From Acidobacteriaceae bacterium (GTDB lineage: Bacteria; Acidobacteriota; Terriglobia; Terriglobales; Acidobacteriaceae), in assembly GCA_025462785.1 (NCBI GenBank), contig JAOAPG010000108.1, forward strand, positions 1 through 9,458: 9,458 nt of DNA. The letters run 5' to 3'. The notes under the pieces are model-generated. The model was not told where the DNA came from and ran no database searches. It was given only the letters and a program-made list of their open reading frames with translations. Below are positions 1-7,126 of the stretch, in pieces. Position 1 is the stretch's first letter; every line of letters begins with the position of its first letter. The translations under genes and the position numbers were made by a program.

Positions 1-82
1 TCCGTTCCTCCTCACCCAAGGAACTCTAAAAGGGGACACTTCTATTGTGGTCTCAGGGGGACACTTTAATTTTGGTTCAACA
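1..82. mobile_element. Putative terminal end of an insertion sequence (IS21-like organisation), body outside the window
   Basis: Two adjacent 25-bp direct repeats, 32-56 and 57-81, both begin GGGGACACTT and agree at 18 of 25 positions. The segment ends in CA at 81-82, so the opposite strand reads TGTTGAACC and then AAGTGTCCCC twice. Repeated transposase-binding sites just inside a TG...CA terminus are typical of IS21-family ends, which is the basis for the comparison. No transposase coding sequence lies in the window, since only 82 bases are available, and no target duplication can be checked. It could also be an isolated remnant or a different repeat. The family assignment is a guess from organisation only. 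Confidence 0.35.
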
Positions 83-143
83 GATCGATGACTTCAGATC
101 GATGACTGAAACAGATCGATGACTAAAGATCGATGACTGTAAC
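82..143. repeat. Two 31-bp tandem units containing four copies of AGATCGATGACT
   Basis: The 12-mer AGATCGATGACT occurs exactly at 82-93, 96-107, 113-124 and 127-138. The spacing alternates 14, 17 and 14 bp, so the array reads as a 31-bp unit (82-112) duplicated once (113-143) with three mismatches. Each unit contains an internal 14-bp repeat. Every 12-mer contains the palindrome ATCGAT. The array directly abuts the presumed IS end and lies downstream of the minus-strand glgA stop. Its function is unknown. It may be slipped-strand or insertion-associated duplication, or a small minisatellite. Confidence 0.85.
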
Positions 144-199
144 GTAGTGTCTTAAGCGAGTGTTAAGCCTCCCGACTGGACTAGCTAACTTGACTTTCT

Positions 200-1660
200 C
201 TAACTGGCACTCCCGGCCCGCGACTGCCGGGCTCGCTCATAGACGCGAATGTACTCCTTTGCCGAATTTGTCCAGGAAAAATTCTTGCTCATGCCGTTCC
301 GCATCAACAACTGCCAGGAAGACTGGTCGCGAAATGCGCGCAGCGCTTCCTTGATAGTCAGCAATAGAGATTCTCCGCTGTACTCCGTGAATTTGAACCC
401 GGTTCCCTTCCCGGTCCGAGCGTCCCACGGTTCGATGGTGTCATCGAGGCCTCCAGTGGCACGCACGATTGGAACCGTCCCATACTTCAAGCTGTAAATC
501 TGGTTCAGGCCGCAAGGCTCGTAGCGCGAAGGCATCATGAACATATCGCTGCCGGCTTCGATCTTGTGTGCGAGGGCATTGTCATAGGCAATTTTCACCG
601 CTATCTTGTGCGGAAACTGCTTATTCAGCCGCAAGAACATTTCTTCGTAACGTCGATCGCCGCTGCCTAAAGCGACTACGATCATGTCCTCGCGCGCCAG
701 ACGGTCCATCACCTGAGCGATAAGATCGAAGCCCTTTTGCGCTGCGAACCGTGAGACGATGCCAATAACAGGTAGCCGGGGATCAGCGTCCGCTATTCCA
801 AAAGCCGTCAGTAGATCCTGCTTACATTTGGACTTGCCGGTCAAGTCCTCGGCCGAATAGTGTGCGGCAATAAGCTTGTCCGCCTCCGGACTCCACTCCT
901 CATAATCCACGCCGTTCAGAATCCCGCTCACGGTCGAAGACCGGTCCCGCAATACTCCTTCCAAGCCAAAGCCAAATTCTGTGGTCTGAATCTCCTGGCT
1001 ATACTTGCGGCTCACGGTTGTCACAAAATCCGAGTAGACAATTGCACCCTTTAGGAAATTCACTTGCCCAAAGAATTCCATCTTTGCGATGGTGAAAAGA
1101 TCCCACGGCAAGGTCAAAAGCGGCAAAGTGTCAGGCGCAAACAGGCCTTGGTATCCAATGTTGTGGATCGTAAATACATTGGCCACATCCCGAAATGCAG
1201 GATCCTCTGCATATTGAGTTCGCAGCAACACAGGAATGAGCGCACTTTGCCAGTCGTGGCAATGAAAGACATGAGGAACGCCAAGTACTTTGGAACTTTC
1301 GAGAACTGCTCGAGAAAAAAGGGCGAAACGCTCTGCATTATCCGGATAATCTCCCGCCGAGGTTCCATAGAGAGCATCTCGATCGAAATACGGTGGATAT
1401 TCGACAAAATAAAATCGCACGCCGGCATGGGTACCATCTGTCACGACAGAGCAGAACCGATATCGATCGTCGAAAGGGACGGTGATGCTCCGTACCACCG
1501 TCTGCGGATCGTTCAGCTTGGTTTGCCTATAACGGGGAACATACACGCTTACCTGATGTCCTGCGGCTGCCAAGGCTCGAGGCAAAGCCCCAAGCACATC
1601 AGCCAGTCCCCCGGTCTTTGAATACGGCAAACCCTCCGAAGCAGCAAAGACAATGTGCAT
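200..1660 (-). CDS. glgA: Glycogen synthase, ADP-glucose dependent
   Basis: Glycogen synthase (EC 2.4.1.21) transfers glucose from ADP-glucose to the non-reducing end of an alpha-1,4-glucan in the cytoplasm. The 486-aa product is normal length for bacterial GlgA (GT5 family, GT-B fold). Visible motifs are KTGGLADV with the ADP-glucose-binding Lys15, HCHDW (133-137), TIHNIGYQG (164-172), GILNGVDYEEW (246-256), RFAAQKG (304-310), and the C-terminal EPCGL with the catalytic-type Glu381, followed by ATGGLDDTI (401-409). The open frame extends six codons upstream to a TTG, but that TTG overlaps the Shine-Dalgarno GGAGG. The ATG at 1660, giving MHIVFAASEG, matches the usual GlgA N-terminus and is chosen. 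It is divergent from rsmA. No other glycogen gene (glgB, glgC, glgP) is in the window. No convincing terminator is seen past the stop. Confidence 0.96.
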   Translation of the reverse strand: MHIVFAASEGLPYSKTGGLADVLGALPRALAAAGHQVSVYVPRYRQTKLNDPQTVVRSITVPFDDRYRFCSVVTDGTHAGVRFYFVEYPPYFDRDALYGTSAGDYPDNAERFALFSRAVLESSKVLGVPHVFHCHDWQSALIPVLLRTQYAEDPAFRDVANVFTIHNIGYQGLFAPDTLPLLTLPWDLFTIAKMEFFGQVNFLKGAIVYSDFVTTVSRKYSQEIQTTEFGFGLEGVLRDRSSTVSGILNGVDYEEWSPEADKLIAAHYSAEDLTGKSKCKQDLLTAFGIADADPRLPVIGIVSRFAAQKGFDLIAQVMDRLAREDMIVVALGSGDRRYEEMFLRLNKQFPHKIAVKIAYDNALAHKIEAGSDMFMMPSRYEPCGLNQIYSLKYGTVPIVRATGGLDDTIEPWDARTGKGTGFKFTEYSGESLLLTIKEALRAFRDQSSWQLLMRNGMSKNFSWTNSAKEYIRVYERARQSRAGSAS

Positions 1661-1670
1661 GAACGCAAAA

Positions 1671-1675
1671 TCCTC
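1671..1675 (-). promoter_or_regulatory. Ribosome binding site of glgA, deciding the start
   Basis: The minus strand reads GGAGG 11 nt before the ATG at 1660. It overlaps the alternative TTG start at 1678, so that TTG is unlikely to be used. Confidence 0.7.
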
Positions 1676-1820
1676 CAAAGTCTCAATTGCGAGTACTCAA
1701 AGCAATCAACCTGAGCCCCAGAGACCCCGATGCAAGTTATCATAGGAGAGAACGACGTGTACGCGACCATGAGACGGAACTTGCGCGGAAGTAAAGCCAA
1801 GTTTACCTGCCGGGAAGAAA

Positions 1821-1825
1821 GAGGG
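1821..1825 (+). promoter_or_regulatory. Ribosome binding site of rsmA, supporting a GTG start
   Basis: GAGGG lies 5 nt before the GTG at 1831. The in-frame ATG at 1840 would be 14 nt away, and the ATG at 1829 is in another frame and leads to no homology. The GTG is therefore the best start. Confidence 0.55.
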
Positions 1826-1830
1826 TCAAT

Positions 1831-2685
1831 GTGCCAAGAATGTCTGCAGCTCGGCCGAGTGCAGTGAAACCGAAGTTAGGTCAGCATTTTTTGGCGGACG
1901 ATTCCGCCGCCTTGGAACTTGTTGAAGCACTCGGCGACATCTCTCAGCATACCGTTCTCGAAATCGGTCCCGGGCGAGGAGCGCTTACTGCCCTACTGGC
2001 GAAAAGAGCGAGACGGCTTATCGCGATCGAGGTGGATCGAGTGCTCGCAGCACAGTTGCGCATGAATTTTTCTCTCATTCCGAACGTCGAGATCGTTGAG
2101 GGAGACATACTAGCCATTGACTTCGACTCGCTCTTTGGGCCTAAGCCGGGCAGCACGCGCCCAGGCATGGAACACTTGATTCAGCGTGTGCGGGTTGTGG
2201 GCAATCTTCCATACTTCATCACATCCGATATTCTTTTGCGCTTGTTTGAGTACCGAAGATATTTTGACGAACTAATCTTGATGGTGCAGCGTGAAGTTGC
2301 CGACCGGCTCGCGGCGAAACCGGGCAAGAGTGAATACGGATTGCTCTCTGCAACCGCGCAGCTCTACACGCGAGTAGATAACCTGTTCACTCTTGCGCCG
2401 GGTTCGTTTTCTCCGCCTCCAAAGGTGCACTCGTCAGTCGTCCGTTTGACAATCGACCCAAAGCTGGAAAGCCTGAACGTACCGGAAACGGAGTTCATCA
2501 GCTTTCTGAAGCTTGCGTTCGGACAGAAGCGCAAAACTTTGATGAACAATCTGAAAGGGGAATATTCGCGAAAAGCCTTGCGAAATGCTATGGAACAAGC
2601 GAAAGTGAAGCCAGAGGTGCGTGCCGAAGCATTGTCGCTGGAAAAGAGCGCTGCTCTGTTTCGCGCGCTATCAAATGGGCAGTAG
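1831..2685 (+). CDS. rsmA: 16S rRNA (adenine1518-N6/adenine1519-N6)-dimethyltransferase
   Basis: RsmA (KsgA, EC 2.1.1.182) dimethylates two adjacent adenines in the 3'-terminal helix of 16S rRNA, using S-adenosylmethionine, late in 30S assembly. The 284-aa product has the full family signature. The N-terminal KPKLGQHFL (13-21) is followed by the SAM-binding loop EIGPGRG (44-50), the acidic EVD (67-69), GD (91-92) and the catalytic NLPY (125-128). The C-terminal half has FSPPPKVHSSVV (193-204) and FGQKRKTL (230-237). A linker at about 102-120 is slightly longer than in E. coli. The GTG start is supported by a nearby GAGGG. The gene is divergent from glgA, and 105 bp separate it from the next plus-strand gene, so co-transcription is possible but not shown. 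Confidence 0.97.
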   Translation: MPRMSAARPSAVKPKLGQHFLADDSAALELVEALGDISQHTVLEIGPGRGALTALLAKRARRLIAIEVDRVLAAQLRMNFSLIPNVEIVEGDILAIDFDSLFGPKPGSTRPGMEHLIQRVRVVGNLPYFITSDILLRLFEYRRYFDELILMVQREVADRLAAKPGKSEYGLLSATAQLYTRVDNLFTLAPGSFSPPPKVHSSVVRLTIDPKLESLNVPETEFISFLKLAFGQKRKTLMNNLKGEYSRKALRNAMEQAKVKPEVRAEALSLEKSAALFRALSNGQ

Positions 2686-2790
2686 GTGAATAGCTTAGCC
2701 TGAGCCGCATTGACACGTTAGAGCGAGCTACTGGACGTTCTTCCCTAGATCGTTAGCGTGAATCGGCATCAATAATTCCGCAGCATTTCC

Positions 2791-3600
2791 ATGACCTCGG
2801 TACGCCATCCCGCAGTAGCCGGACTATTCTATCCCAAAGATCCCGCTACACTGCTTTCCAGCGTGAACTCGTATATATCTCCAAAGGACGGGCCCACTTC
2901 GGCTATTGGCTGCATAGTCCCGCACGCCGGATACATCTACTCTGGACGAGTCGCAGGATCGGTCTATGGCACCATCAAAATTCCACGACGCTGCATCATT
3001 CTCTGCCCCAATCACACTGGTGTCGGCCATCCTCTTTCAATCATGAGCGAAGGGGCGTGGGAGACGCCGCTTGGTGACGCAAGTATCGACTCTGAGCTAG
3101 CGAATGCTCTCAAACAGCGCTTCCCTCTTCTGATTGAAGATCCCGCCGCGCATAGCCGCGAGCATGCCATTGAAGTTGAACTACCCTTTCTGCAAGTTTG
3201 TCGCCCGGACTTCACTTTTGTCCCTGTTGCATTAGGCACTCAGCAGTTCGAAATCTTGCAGAGCCTCGGGCAAACGATAGCTGAAGTTATTGCGACTCAA
3301 GCTGAATCGGTTCTGATCGTCGCGTCGAGCGACATGAACCACTACGAAAGCGACCTGATCACAAGGGAGAAAGACTATAAAGCGATAGATCGGATTCTGG
3401 CGCTTGATCCGCAAGGCCTTTTCGAGACCGCAATGAGAGAAAAAATCAGTATGTGCGGTTTGGGACCCGCCGTCACAATGGCTACCGCGGCAAAACGTCT
3501 AGGGGGCACGAGGGCGGAACTGGTCCAGTATGCAACCTCAGCAGATGTCTCCGGTGATCGGGATGTAGTGGTCGGGTACGCGGGACTTATTGTCAAATAG
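2791..3600 (+). CDS. amrB: MEMO1/AmrB family protein (AmmeMemoRadiSam system protein B)
   Basis: This 269-aa protein belongs to the MEMO family, related in fold to class III extradiol dioxygenases. Bacterial members are usually called AmmeMemoRadiSam protein B, and their biochemical role is not settled. Conserved blocks are RHPAVAGLFYP (5-15), IVPHAGYIYSG (42-52), CPNHTG (72-77), HSREHAIEVELPFLQ (121-135), ASSDMNHY (178-185) and MCGLGP (221-226). His45, His75, His184 and Cys222 align with the human MEMO1 site residues His49, His81, His192 and Cys244, so the metal-binding pocket looks intact. Neither usual partner, the AMMECR1-domain protein or the radical SAM enzyme, is in the window. An in-frame TAA at 2773 leaves the ATG at 2791 as the only standard start, and it has no clear Shine-Dalgarno. 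The gene converges on the phosphofructokinase gene. Confidence 0.92.
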   Translation: MTSVRHPAVAGLFYPKDPATLLSSVNSYISPKDGPTSAIGCIVPHAGYIYSGRVAGSVYGTIKIPRRCIILCPNHTGVGHPLSIMSEGAWETPLGDASIDSELANALKQRFPLLIEDPAAHSREHAIEVELPFLQVCRPDFTFVPVALGTQQFEILQSLGQTIAEVIATQAESVLIVASSDMNHYESDLITREKDYKAIDRILALDPQGLFETAMREKISMCGLGPAVTMATAAKRLGGTRAELVQYATSADVSGDRDVVVGYAGLIVK

Positions 3601-3626
3601 ACACCACAAAATGGCACCATTGATCG

Positions 3627-3655
3627 CGAAGAAAAGCCCAGCGCATGGCTGGGCT
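3627..3655 (-). terminator. Rho-independent terminator of the phosphofructokinase gene
   Basis: A perfect 8-bp stem pairs AGCCCAGC (3635-3642) with GCTGGGCT (3648-3655) around a 5-nt loop. On the minus strand the stem is followed by TTTTCTTC, and it begins 33 nt past the pfp stop. On the plus strand the stem is followed by GAATAG with no T-run, so it acts mainly for the minus-strand gene. It may still slow transcripts arriving from amrB. Confidence 0.82.
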
Positions 3656-3688
3656 GAATAGAACACTCTGCTCCTAAACCAAGCAGAT

Positions 3689-4768
3689 TTATGTGCCGAC
3701 TGTTTCCTGCTCATCCACGAGCCTGTCGAGAATACCATCGGCTACCTTGATCATTTCCTGATCTACAGTGCGGTTTTTAGAAAGCGCGTCGGCCAATGGA
3801 ATTGATATCAGTTTGTTGCCACGGAGCGCCGCCATGCATCCGAAATCCCCGCTGTGTACCATGTCTATCGCTTGCAGACCGTAGCGGGTTGCCAATACGC
3901 GATCAAAGGCGCTCGGCGAGCCTCCACGTTGAATGTGACCCAGTACAACGGTACGCGTTTCGAACCCAGTGCGCTTTTCAATCTCGCGAGCCAGAATATT
4001 ACCAATGCCCCCAAGACGAGCGTGTCCGAATTCGTCCTTGCCGAGGTCCTGCAAAATCGGTGCGCCATGTTGAGGATTCACATCGCTGGAAAACTTTGCT
4101 CCCTCAGCGACCACCACAATACTGAAATACCGACCACGTGAATGGCGTTGCCGAATGGTGTCAGCAACTCTATCAATGTCGAACGGTTGCTCGGGGATGA
4201 GAATCACGTCCGCGCCCCCGGCGACACCGCTGTGAATAGCGATCCACCCAGCATCGCGTCCCATGACTTCCACCACCATGACACGGTTATGGGCTTCGGC
4301 CGTGGTATGGACACGGTCAATTGCCTCCGTCGCGATGTTGACTGCTGTGTCAAATCCGAAGGTGTAGTCGGTGCCCGCCAAATCATTGTCGATAGTTTTG
4401 GGAACGCCAACGACGTTTACTCCGCGATCAGAAAGCTTCTTTGCCACTGATAACGTGTCGTCGCCACCAATCGCCACGAGTGCTTCAATGCCATGGGCTT
4501 TAAGGGTAGCGATGCAGGCGTCTAGTCCATCCTGTTTTTTGGCCGGATTGGTGCGCGATGTGCGGAGAATGGTGCCGCCACGAGGCAGGATTCCGGCTAT
4601 GGCCGCGGAATCGAGCACTATGCTCTTGTTTTCCATCAGCCCTCGCCAACCTTCGAGAAATCCTACGAACTCATCTTGATAATGGAAGCTGCCTTTGCGG
4701 ACCACAGCCCGGATTACCGCGTTCAACCCCGGGCAATCGCCTCCTCCTGTAAGAACTCCTACCTTCAT
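3689..4768 (-). CDS. pfp: Phosphofructokinase, probably pyrophosphate-dependent
   Basis: The enzyme phosphorylates fructose 6-phosphate to fructose 1,6-bisphosphate in glycolysis. The 359-aa product is a PFK-A fold protein: GGGDCPGLN (8-16), GGDDT (101-105), PKTIDND (123-129), MGRDAGW (169-175), AEGAKF (221-226) and HIQRGGSPSAFDR (278-290). Numbering runs parallel to E. coli PfkA through at least residue 222. The donor-determining positions are Asp104 and Lys124, where ATP enzymes normally have Gly104 and Gly124. In this family that pair marks pyrophosphate-dependent enzymes (EC 2.7.1.90), whose reaction is reversible. The catalytic Asp127 is present. The donor specificity is inferred, and automatic annotation would probably say ATP-dependent pfkA. 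The ATG at 4768 has AGGAG 6 nt upstream. The gene is divergent from cstA and has its own terminator. Confidence 0.94.
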   Translation of the reverse strand: MKVGVLTGGGDCPGLNAVIRAVVRKGSFHYQDEFVGFLEGWRGLMENKSIVLDSAAIAGILPRGGTILRTSRTNPAKKQDGLDACIATLKAHGIEALVAIGGDDTLSVAKKLSDRGVNVVGVPKTIDNDLAGTDYTFGFDTAVNIATEAIDRVHTTAEAHNRVMVVEVMGRDAGWIAIHSGVAGGADVILIPEQPFDIDRVADTIRQRHSRGRYFSIVVVAEGAKFSSDVNPQHGAPILQDLGKDEFGHARLGGIGNILAREIEKRTGFETRTVVLGHIQRGGSPSAFDRVLATRYGLQAIDMVHSGDFGCMAALRGNKLISIPLADALSKNRTVDQEMIKVADGILDRLVDEQETVGT

Positions 4769-4774
4769 TACATG

Positions 4775-4779
4775 CTCCT
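4775..4779 (-). promoter_or_regulatory. Ribosome binding site of the phosphofructokinase gene
   Basis: The minus strand reads AGGAG followed by 6 nt and the ATG at 4768. This is the best-placed Shine-Dalgarno in the window and fixes the start. Confidence 0.85.
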
Positions 4780-4994
4780 ATTGTAAGTGTAAACTATCCG
4801 CTGCTCAGGTTCGAGCCATACGCGGGCGCTACGAAGCACGCCGAAGGTATGCTTTTATCTGAAACGGAACAGCTAAGATTAACATTAATTGTTTGAAATT
4901 CGGGTGAATGACGACGGCTTCTAATTGCTATTCTGGATTTAACTGATTTGTTTTTGTGATCCGTCGCCATACATCAGCGGAGCGTTAGCGCTCA

Positions 4995-5023
4995 TTGCGA
5001 ATGCGCTTCGAAGTGGGCACAAT
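4995..5023 (+). promoter_or_regulatory. Candidate sigma-70-type promoter for cstA
   Basis: TTGCGA (4995-5000) and CACAAT (5018-5023) are 17 bp apart, and each matches its consensus at 4 of 6 positions. This would start transcription near 5030 and leave a leader of about 50 nt. The hairpin at 4980-4993 lies immediately upstream of the -35 and could be an operator. The match is moderate, and chance occurrence in an AT-rich spacer is quite possible. Confidence 0.3.
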
Positions 5024-5080
5024 AAATGCCTCTTTCGATCTCGGAATACATCAACAATGGCGATTTGAAACAGAGTACAC

Positions 5081-7126
5081 ATGCCTAAGTTTTTCAGATT
5101 TCTGATCTGGATTTTGATTGCTCTGTTGGGAGCCGTTGCCGTAGCTACTATCGCTCTCCATCGAGGCGAGCAGATTAACGCTATTTGGCTTGTGGTTGCG
5201 GCTGTTTGTTGCTATGCACTGGGCTATCGGTTTTATAGCAGCTTTATCGCTGCCAAAATTCTGGCCCTCGATCCGCAGCGGGCGACTCCAGCCGAACGGC
5301 TCGAAAACGGACGGGATTTTGTTCCGACGAATAAGTGGGTTGTTTTCGGACATCATTTTGCCGCGATTGCTGGCCCGGGACCTTTGGTTGGACCGGTTCT
5401 AGCCGCACAGTTTGGCTACTTACCTGGAACGCTTTGGATTTTAGCTGGGGCGGTGTTCGGTGGCTGCGTACAAGACTTTGTGATTCTGCTTTTCTCTGTG
5501 CGTCGCGACGGGAAGTCGATGACTGAGATGGCGCGTGCGGAGGTCGGCCGCGTTGGCGGATTCGTTGCCTATGTGGCGGTGATTAGCATTATCGTCATTC
5601 TTCTCGGGGTCTGTGCTCTCGTCGTGGTAAATGCTCTGAAGTCCAGCCCATGGGGTACTTCCACGATTGCCATGACAATTCCTATCGCGTTGCTGATGGG
5701 AATGTATTTGCGGCGCATTCGCCCCGGGAAAGTCCTCGAAACCTCTTTGCTCGGATTCGTGCTGGTTATGCTGGCAATCTTTGGTGGGCAGTGGGTCTCG
5801 CAAACACCATCGGTTGCCGGATGGTTCACTCTAAGCGCCTCTACGCTGGCCATTGTCATGATCGTGTACGGATTCGCCGCATCGGCCTTGCCCGTCTGGT
5901 TGCTATTGGCTCCGCGTGATTACCTAAGCACATTTGTGAAGCTGGGAACGATCGGTCTGCTGGCTGTGGGGATTCTCGCGTTGCATCCCACATTGCACAT
6001 GCCTCCGTTAACGCGATTCATCGATGGGTCGGGTCCAGTGTTCGCGGGAAATATCTTTCCTTTTGCATTCATTACGATAGCCTGTGGAGCCATCAGCGGC
6101 TTTCATTCATTGATATCGAGCGGTACTACTCCGAAGCTGATTCGACGCGAAACCGAAACTCGCATGGTGGGATATGGAGCCATGCTGGCCGAGTCCATGG
6201 TCGCGATTATGGCGACGATTGCCGCGTGCGTACTGCAGCCAGGGATCTATTTTGCAATTAATAGTCCGGCAGGCATTGTGGGGCCAGCGCCGGAAGCGGC
6301 AGCGGCGACGATCACTGCCTGGGGATTTCCCGTAGGCGCCACGGAGATGCATTCCCTGGCGCAAGCGGTGGGCGAACAAACACTCTTCAATCGCACTGGC
6401 GGTGCGCCGGCGTTCGCCGTTGGCATGGCGAACATTTTTTCGAATAACCTGGGCGGACATGCATTGATGGCGATCTGGTACCACTTCGCTATCATGTTCG
6501 AAGCGCTATTTATTCTTACGGTTCTGGACGCAGGCACACGTGTCGGGCGCTTCATGGTGCAAGACGCGCTAGGACATGTATGGAAACCGCTCGGACGAAC
6601 CAGTTGGTATCCGTCCATTCTGGCAACGAGCGCCCTGATTGTTGGTGCGTGGGGCTACTTTTTGTGGCAGGGAGTGAAGGATCCACTCGGAGGCATTAAC
6701 TCGCTATGGCCATTATTTGGAATTTCGAATCAGTTGCTGGCGGCAGTTGCGCTATGTGTAGCGACAACGATCATTATAAAAATGGAGAACGTTCGCTATG
6801 CCGCGGTAACTCTGGTTCCACTGGTCTGGCTGGTCCTGATTACCTATACCGCTTCATGGCACAAGATTTTTGATCCGAATCCCCGGATCGGTTTTCTCTC
6901 GCATGCGCGCCAGTTGGAACATGGAATTATGACGGCAGCTACTCCCCGGTTCATCTTCAATGACCGGCTGGACGCTGCAGTAACTAGTGTGCTCGTTTTC
7001 CTGATTGCATTAATTTTGATCGAGTCCGTTTTGGAATGGACGCGAGTTCTTTCAGGGCGAAAAGACAGTGAAGTTAATGAGGCAGCATTTGTAGCTACGC
7101 GCTTTGCGGCAGAGGAGCAGGGATGA
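5081..7126 (+). CDS. cstA: Carbon starvation protein CstA, peptide/pyruvate transporter
   Basis: CstA-family proteins are inner-membrane transporters induced on carbon limitation. E. coli members take up peptides or pyruvate. The 681-aa product is near the usual length (about 700) and is almost wholly hydrophobic, with many membrane spans from residues 7-26 through about 633-652. Diagnostic stretches are FGHHFAAIAGPGPLVGP (89-105), QDFVILLFSVRRDGKS (131-146), SGFHSLISSGTTPK (339-352), FNRTGGAPAFAVGMA (436-450) and WPLFGISNQLLAA (543-555). The C-terminal tail (about 655-681) is polar and probably cytoplasmic. The ATG at 5081 lacks a strong Shine-Dalgarno; the context is GAAACAGAGTACAC. The stop overlaps the start of the small YbdD-type gene, indicating translational coupling. 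The actual substrate here is unknown. Confidence 0.95.
   Translation: MPKFFRFLIWILIALLGAVAVATIALHRGEQINAIWLVVAAVCCYALGYRFYSSFIAAKILALDPQRATPAERLENGRDFVPTNKWVVFGHHFAAIAGPGPLVGPVLAAQFGYLPGTLWILAGAVFGGCVQDFVILLFSVRRDGKSMTEMARAEVGRVGGFVAYVAVISIIVILLGVCALVVVNALKSSPWGTSTIAMTIPIALLMGMYLRRIRPGKVLETSLLGFVLVMLAIFGGQWVSQTPSVAGWFTLSASTLAIVMIVYGFAASALPVWLLLAPRDYLSTFVKLGTIGLLAVGILALHPTLHMPPLTRFIDGSGPVFAGNIFPFAFITIACGAISGFHSLISSGTTPKLIRRETETRMVGYGAMLAESMVAIMATIAACVLQPGIYFAINSPAGIVGPAPEAAAATITAWGFPVGATEMHSLAQAVGEQTLFNRTGGAPAFAVGMANIFSNNLGGHALMAIWYHFAIMFEALFILTVLDAGTRVGRFMVQDALGHVWKPLGRTSWYPSILATSALIVGAWGYFLWQGVKDPLGGINSLWPLFGISNQLLAAVALCVATTIIIKMENVRYAAVTLVPLVWLVLITYTASWHKIFDPNPRIGFLSHARQLEHGIMTAATPRFIFNDRLDAAVTSVLVFLIALILIESVLEWTRVLSGRKDSEVNEAAFVATRFAAEEQG
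7112..7117 (+). promoter_or_regulatory. Ribosome binding site for the small cstA partner gene
   Basis: GAGGAG within the last codons of cstA lies 5 nt before the ATG at 7123 and 8 nt before the ATG at 7126. Either start is acceptable, and the protein differs only by one Met. Confidence 0.75.

Larger units (their letters stand above)
1661..1830. other. Divergent spacer between glgA and rsmA
   Basis: This 170-bp spacer must hold the promoters of both flanking genes. A TATGAT hexamer on the minus strand (1739-1744) is a possible -10 for glgA, but no good -35 sits at the usual distance. An inverted repeat, GTAAA at 1791-1795 and TTTAC at 1802-1806, lies about 25 bp before the rsmA start. No small gene or structured RNA was recognised. 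Confidence 0.35.
4769..5080. other. 312-bp divergent regulatory spacer between pfp and cstA
   Basis: This is the longest non-coding stretch. The middle part (about 4860-4960) is AT-rich compared with the flanking genes. It is followed by a 5-bp hairpin, GAGCG (4980-4984) and CGCTC (4989-4993). It must carry promoters for both genes, and a moderate plus-strand candidate is listed separately. I found no conserved open frame, tRNA or recognisable riboswitch. No named operator can be assigned by eye. Confidence 0.5.

Noticed and set aside
212..231. CCCGGC / GCCGGG stem near the 3' end of glgA as a terminator
   Set aside because: It lies inside the coding sequence and has no T-run after it in the minus direction.
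1064..1621. 185-aa plus-strand open frame inside glgA
   Set aside because: It is fully antisense to glgA, shows no recognisable motif and has no ribosome binding site. It is a shadow of the conserved GlgA frame.
1676..1678. TTG start of glgA, six codons upstream
   Set aside because: It overlaps the GGAGG ribosome binding site, and the extra residues are not part of the normal GlgA N-terminus.
2710..2715. Perfect TTGACA hexamer between rsmA and amrB as a -35
   Set aside because: No acceptable -10 lies 16-18 bp downstream, so it is probably chance.
3611..3620. ATGGCACCAT palindrome between amrB and pfp
   Set aside because: The arms are only 4 bp around a 2-nt centre and there is no adjacent T-run. 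This is expected by chance.
6107..6618. Two overlapping minus-strand frames of about 125 aa inside cstA
   Set aside because: Both are antisense to highly conserved CstA motifs and have low-complexity Arg/Pro/Ser composition typical of shadow frames.
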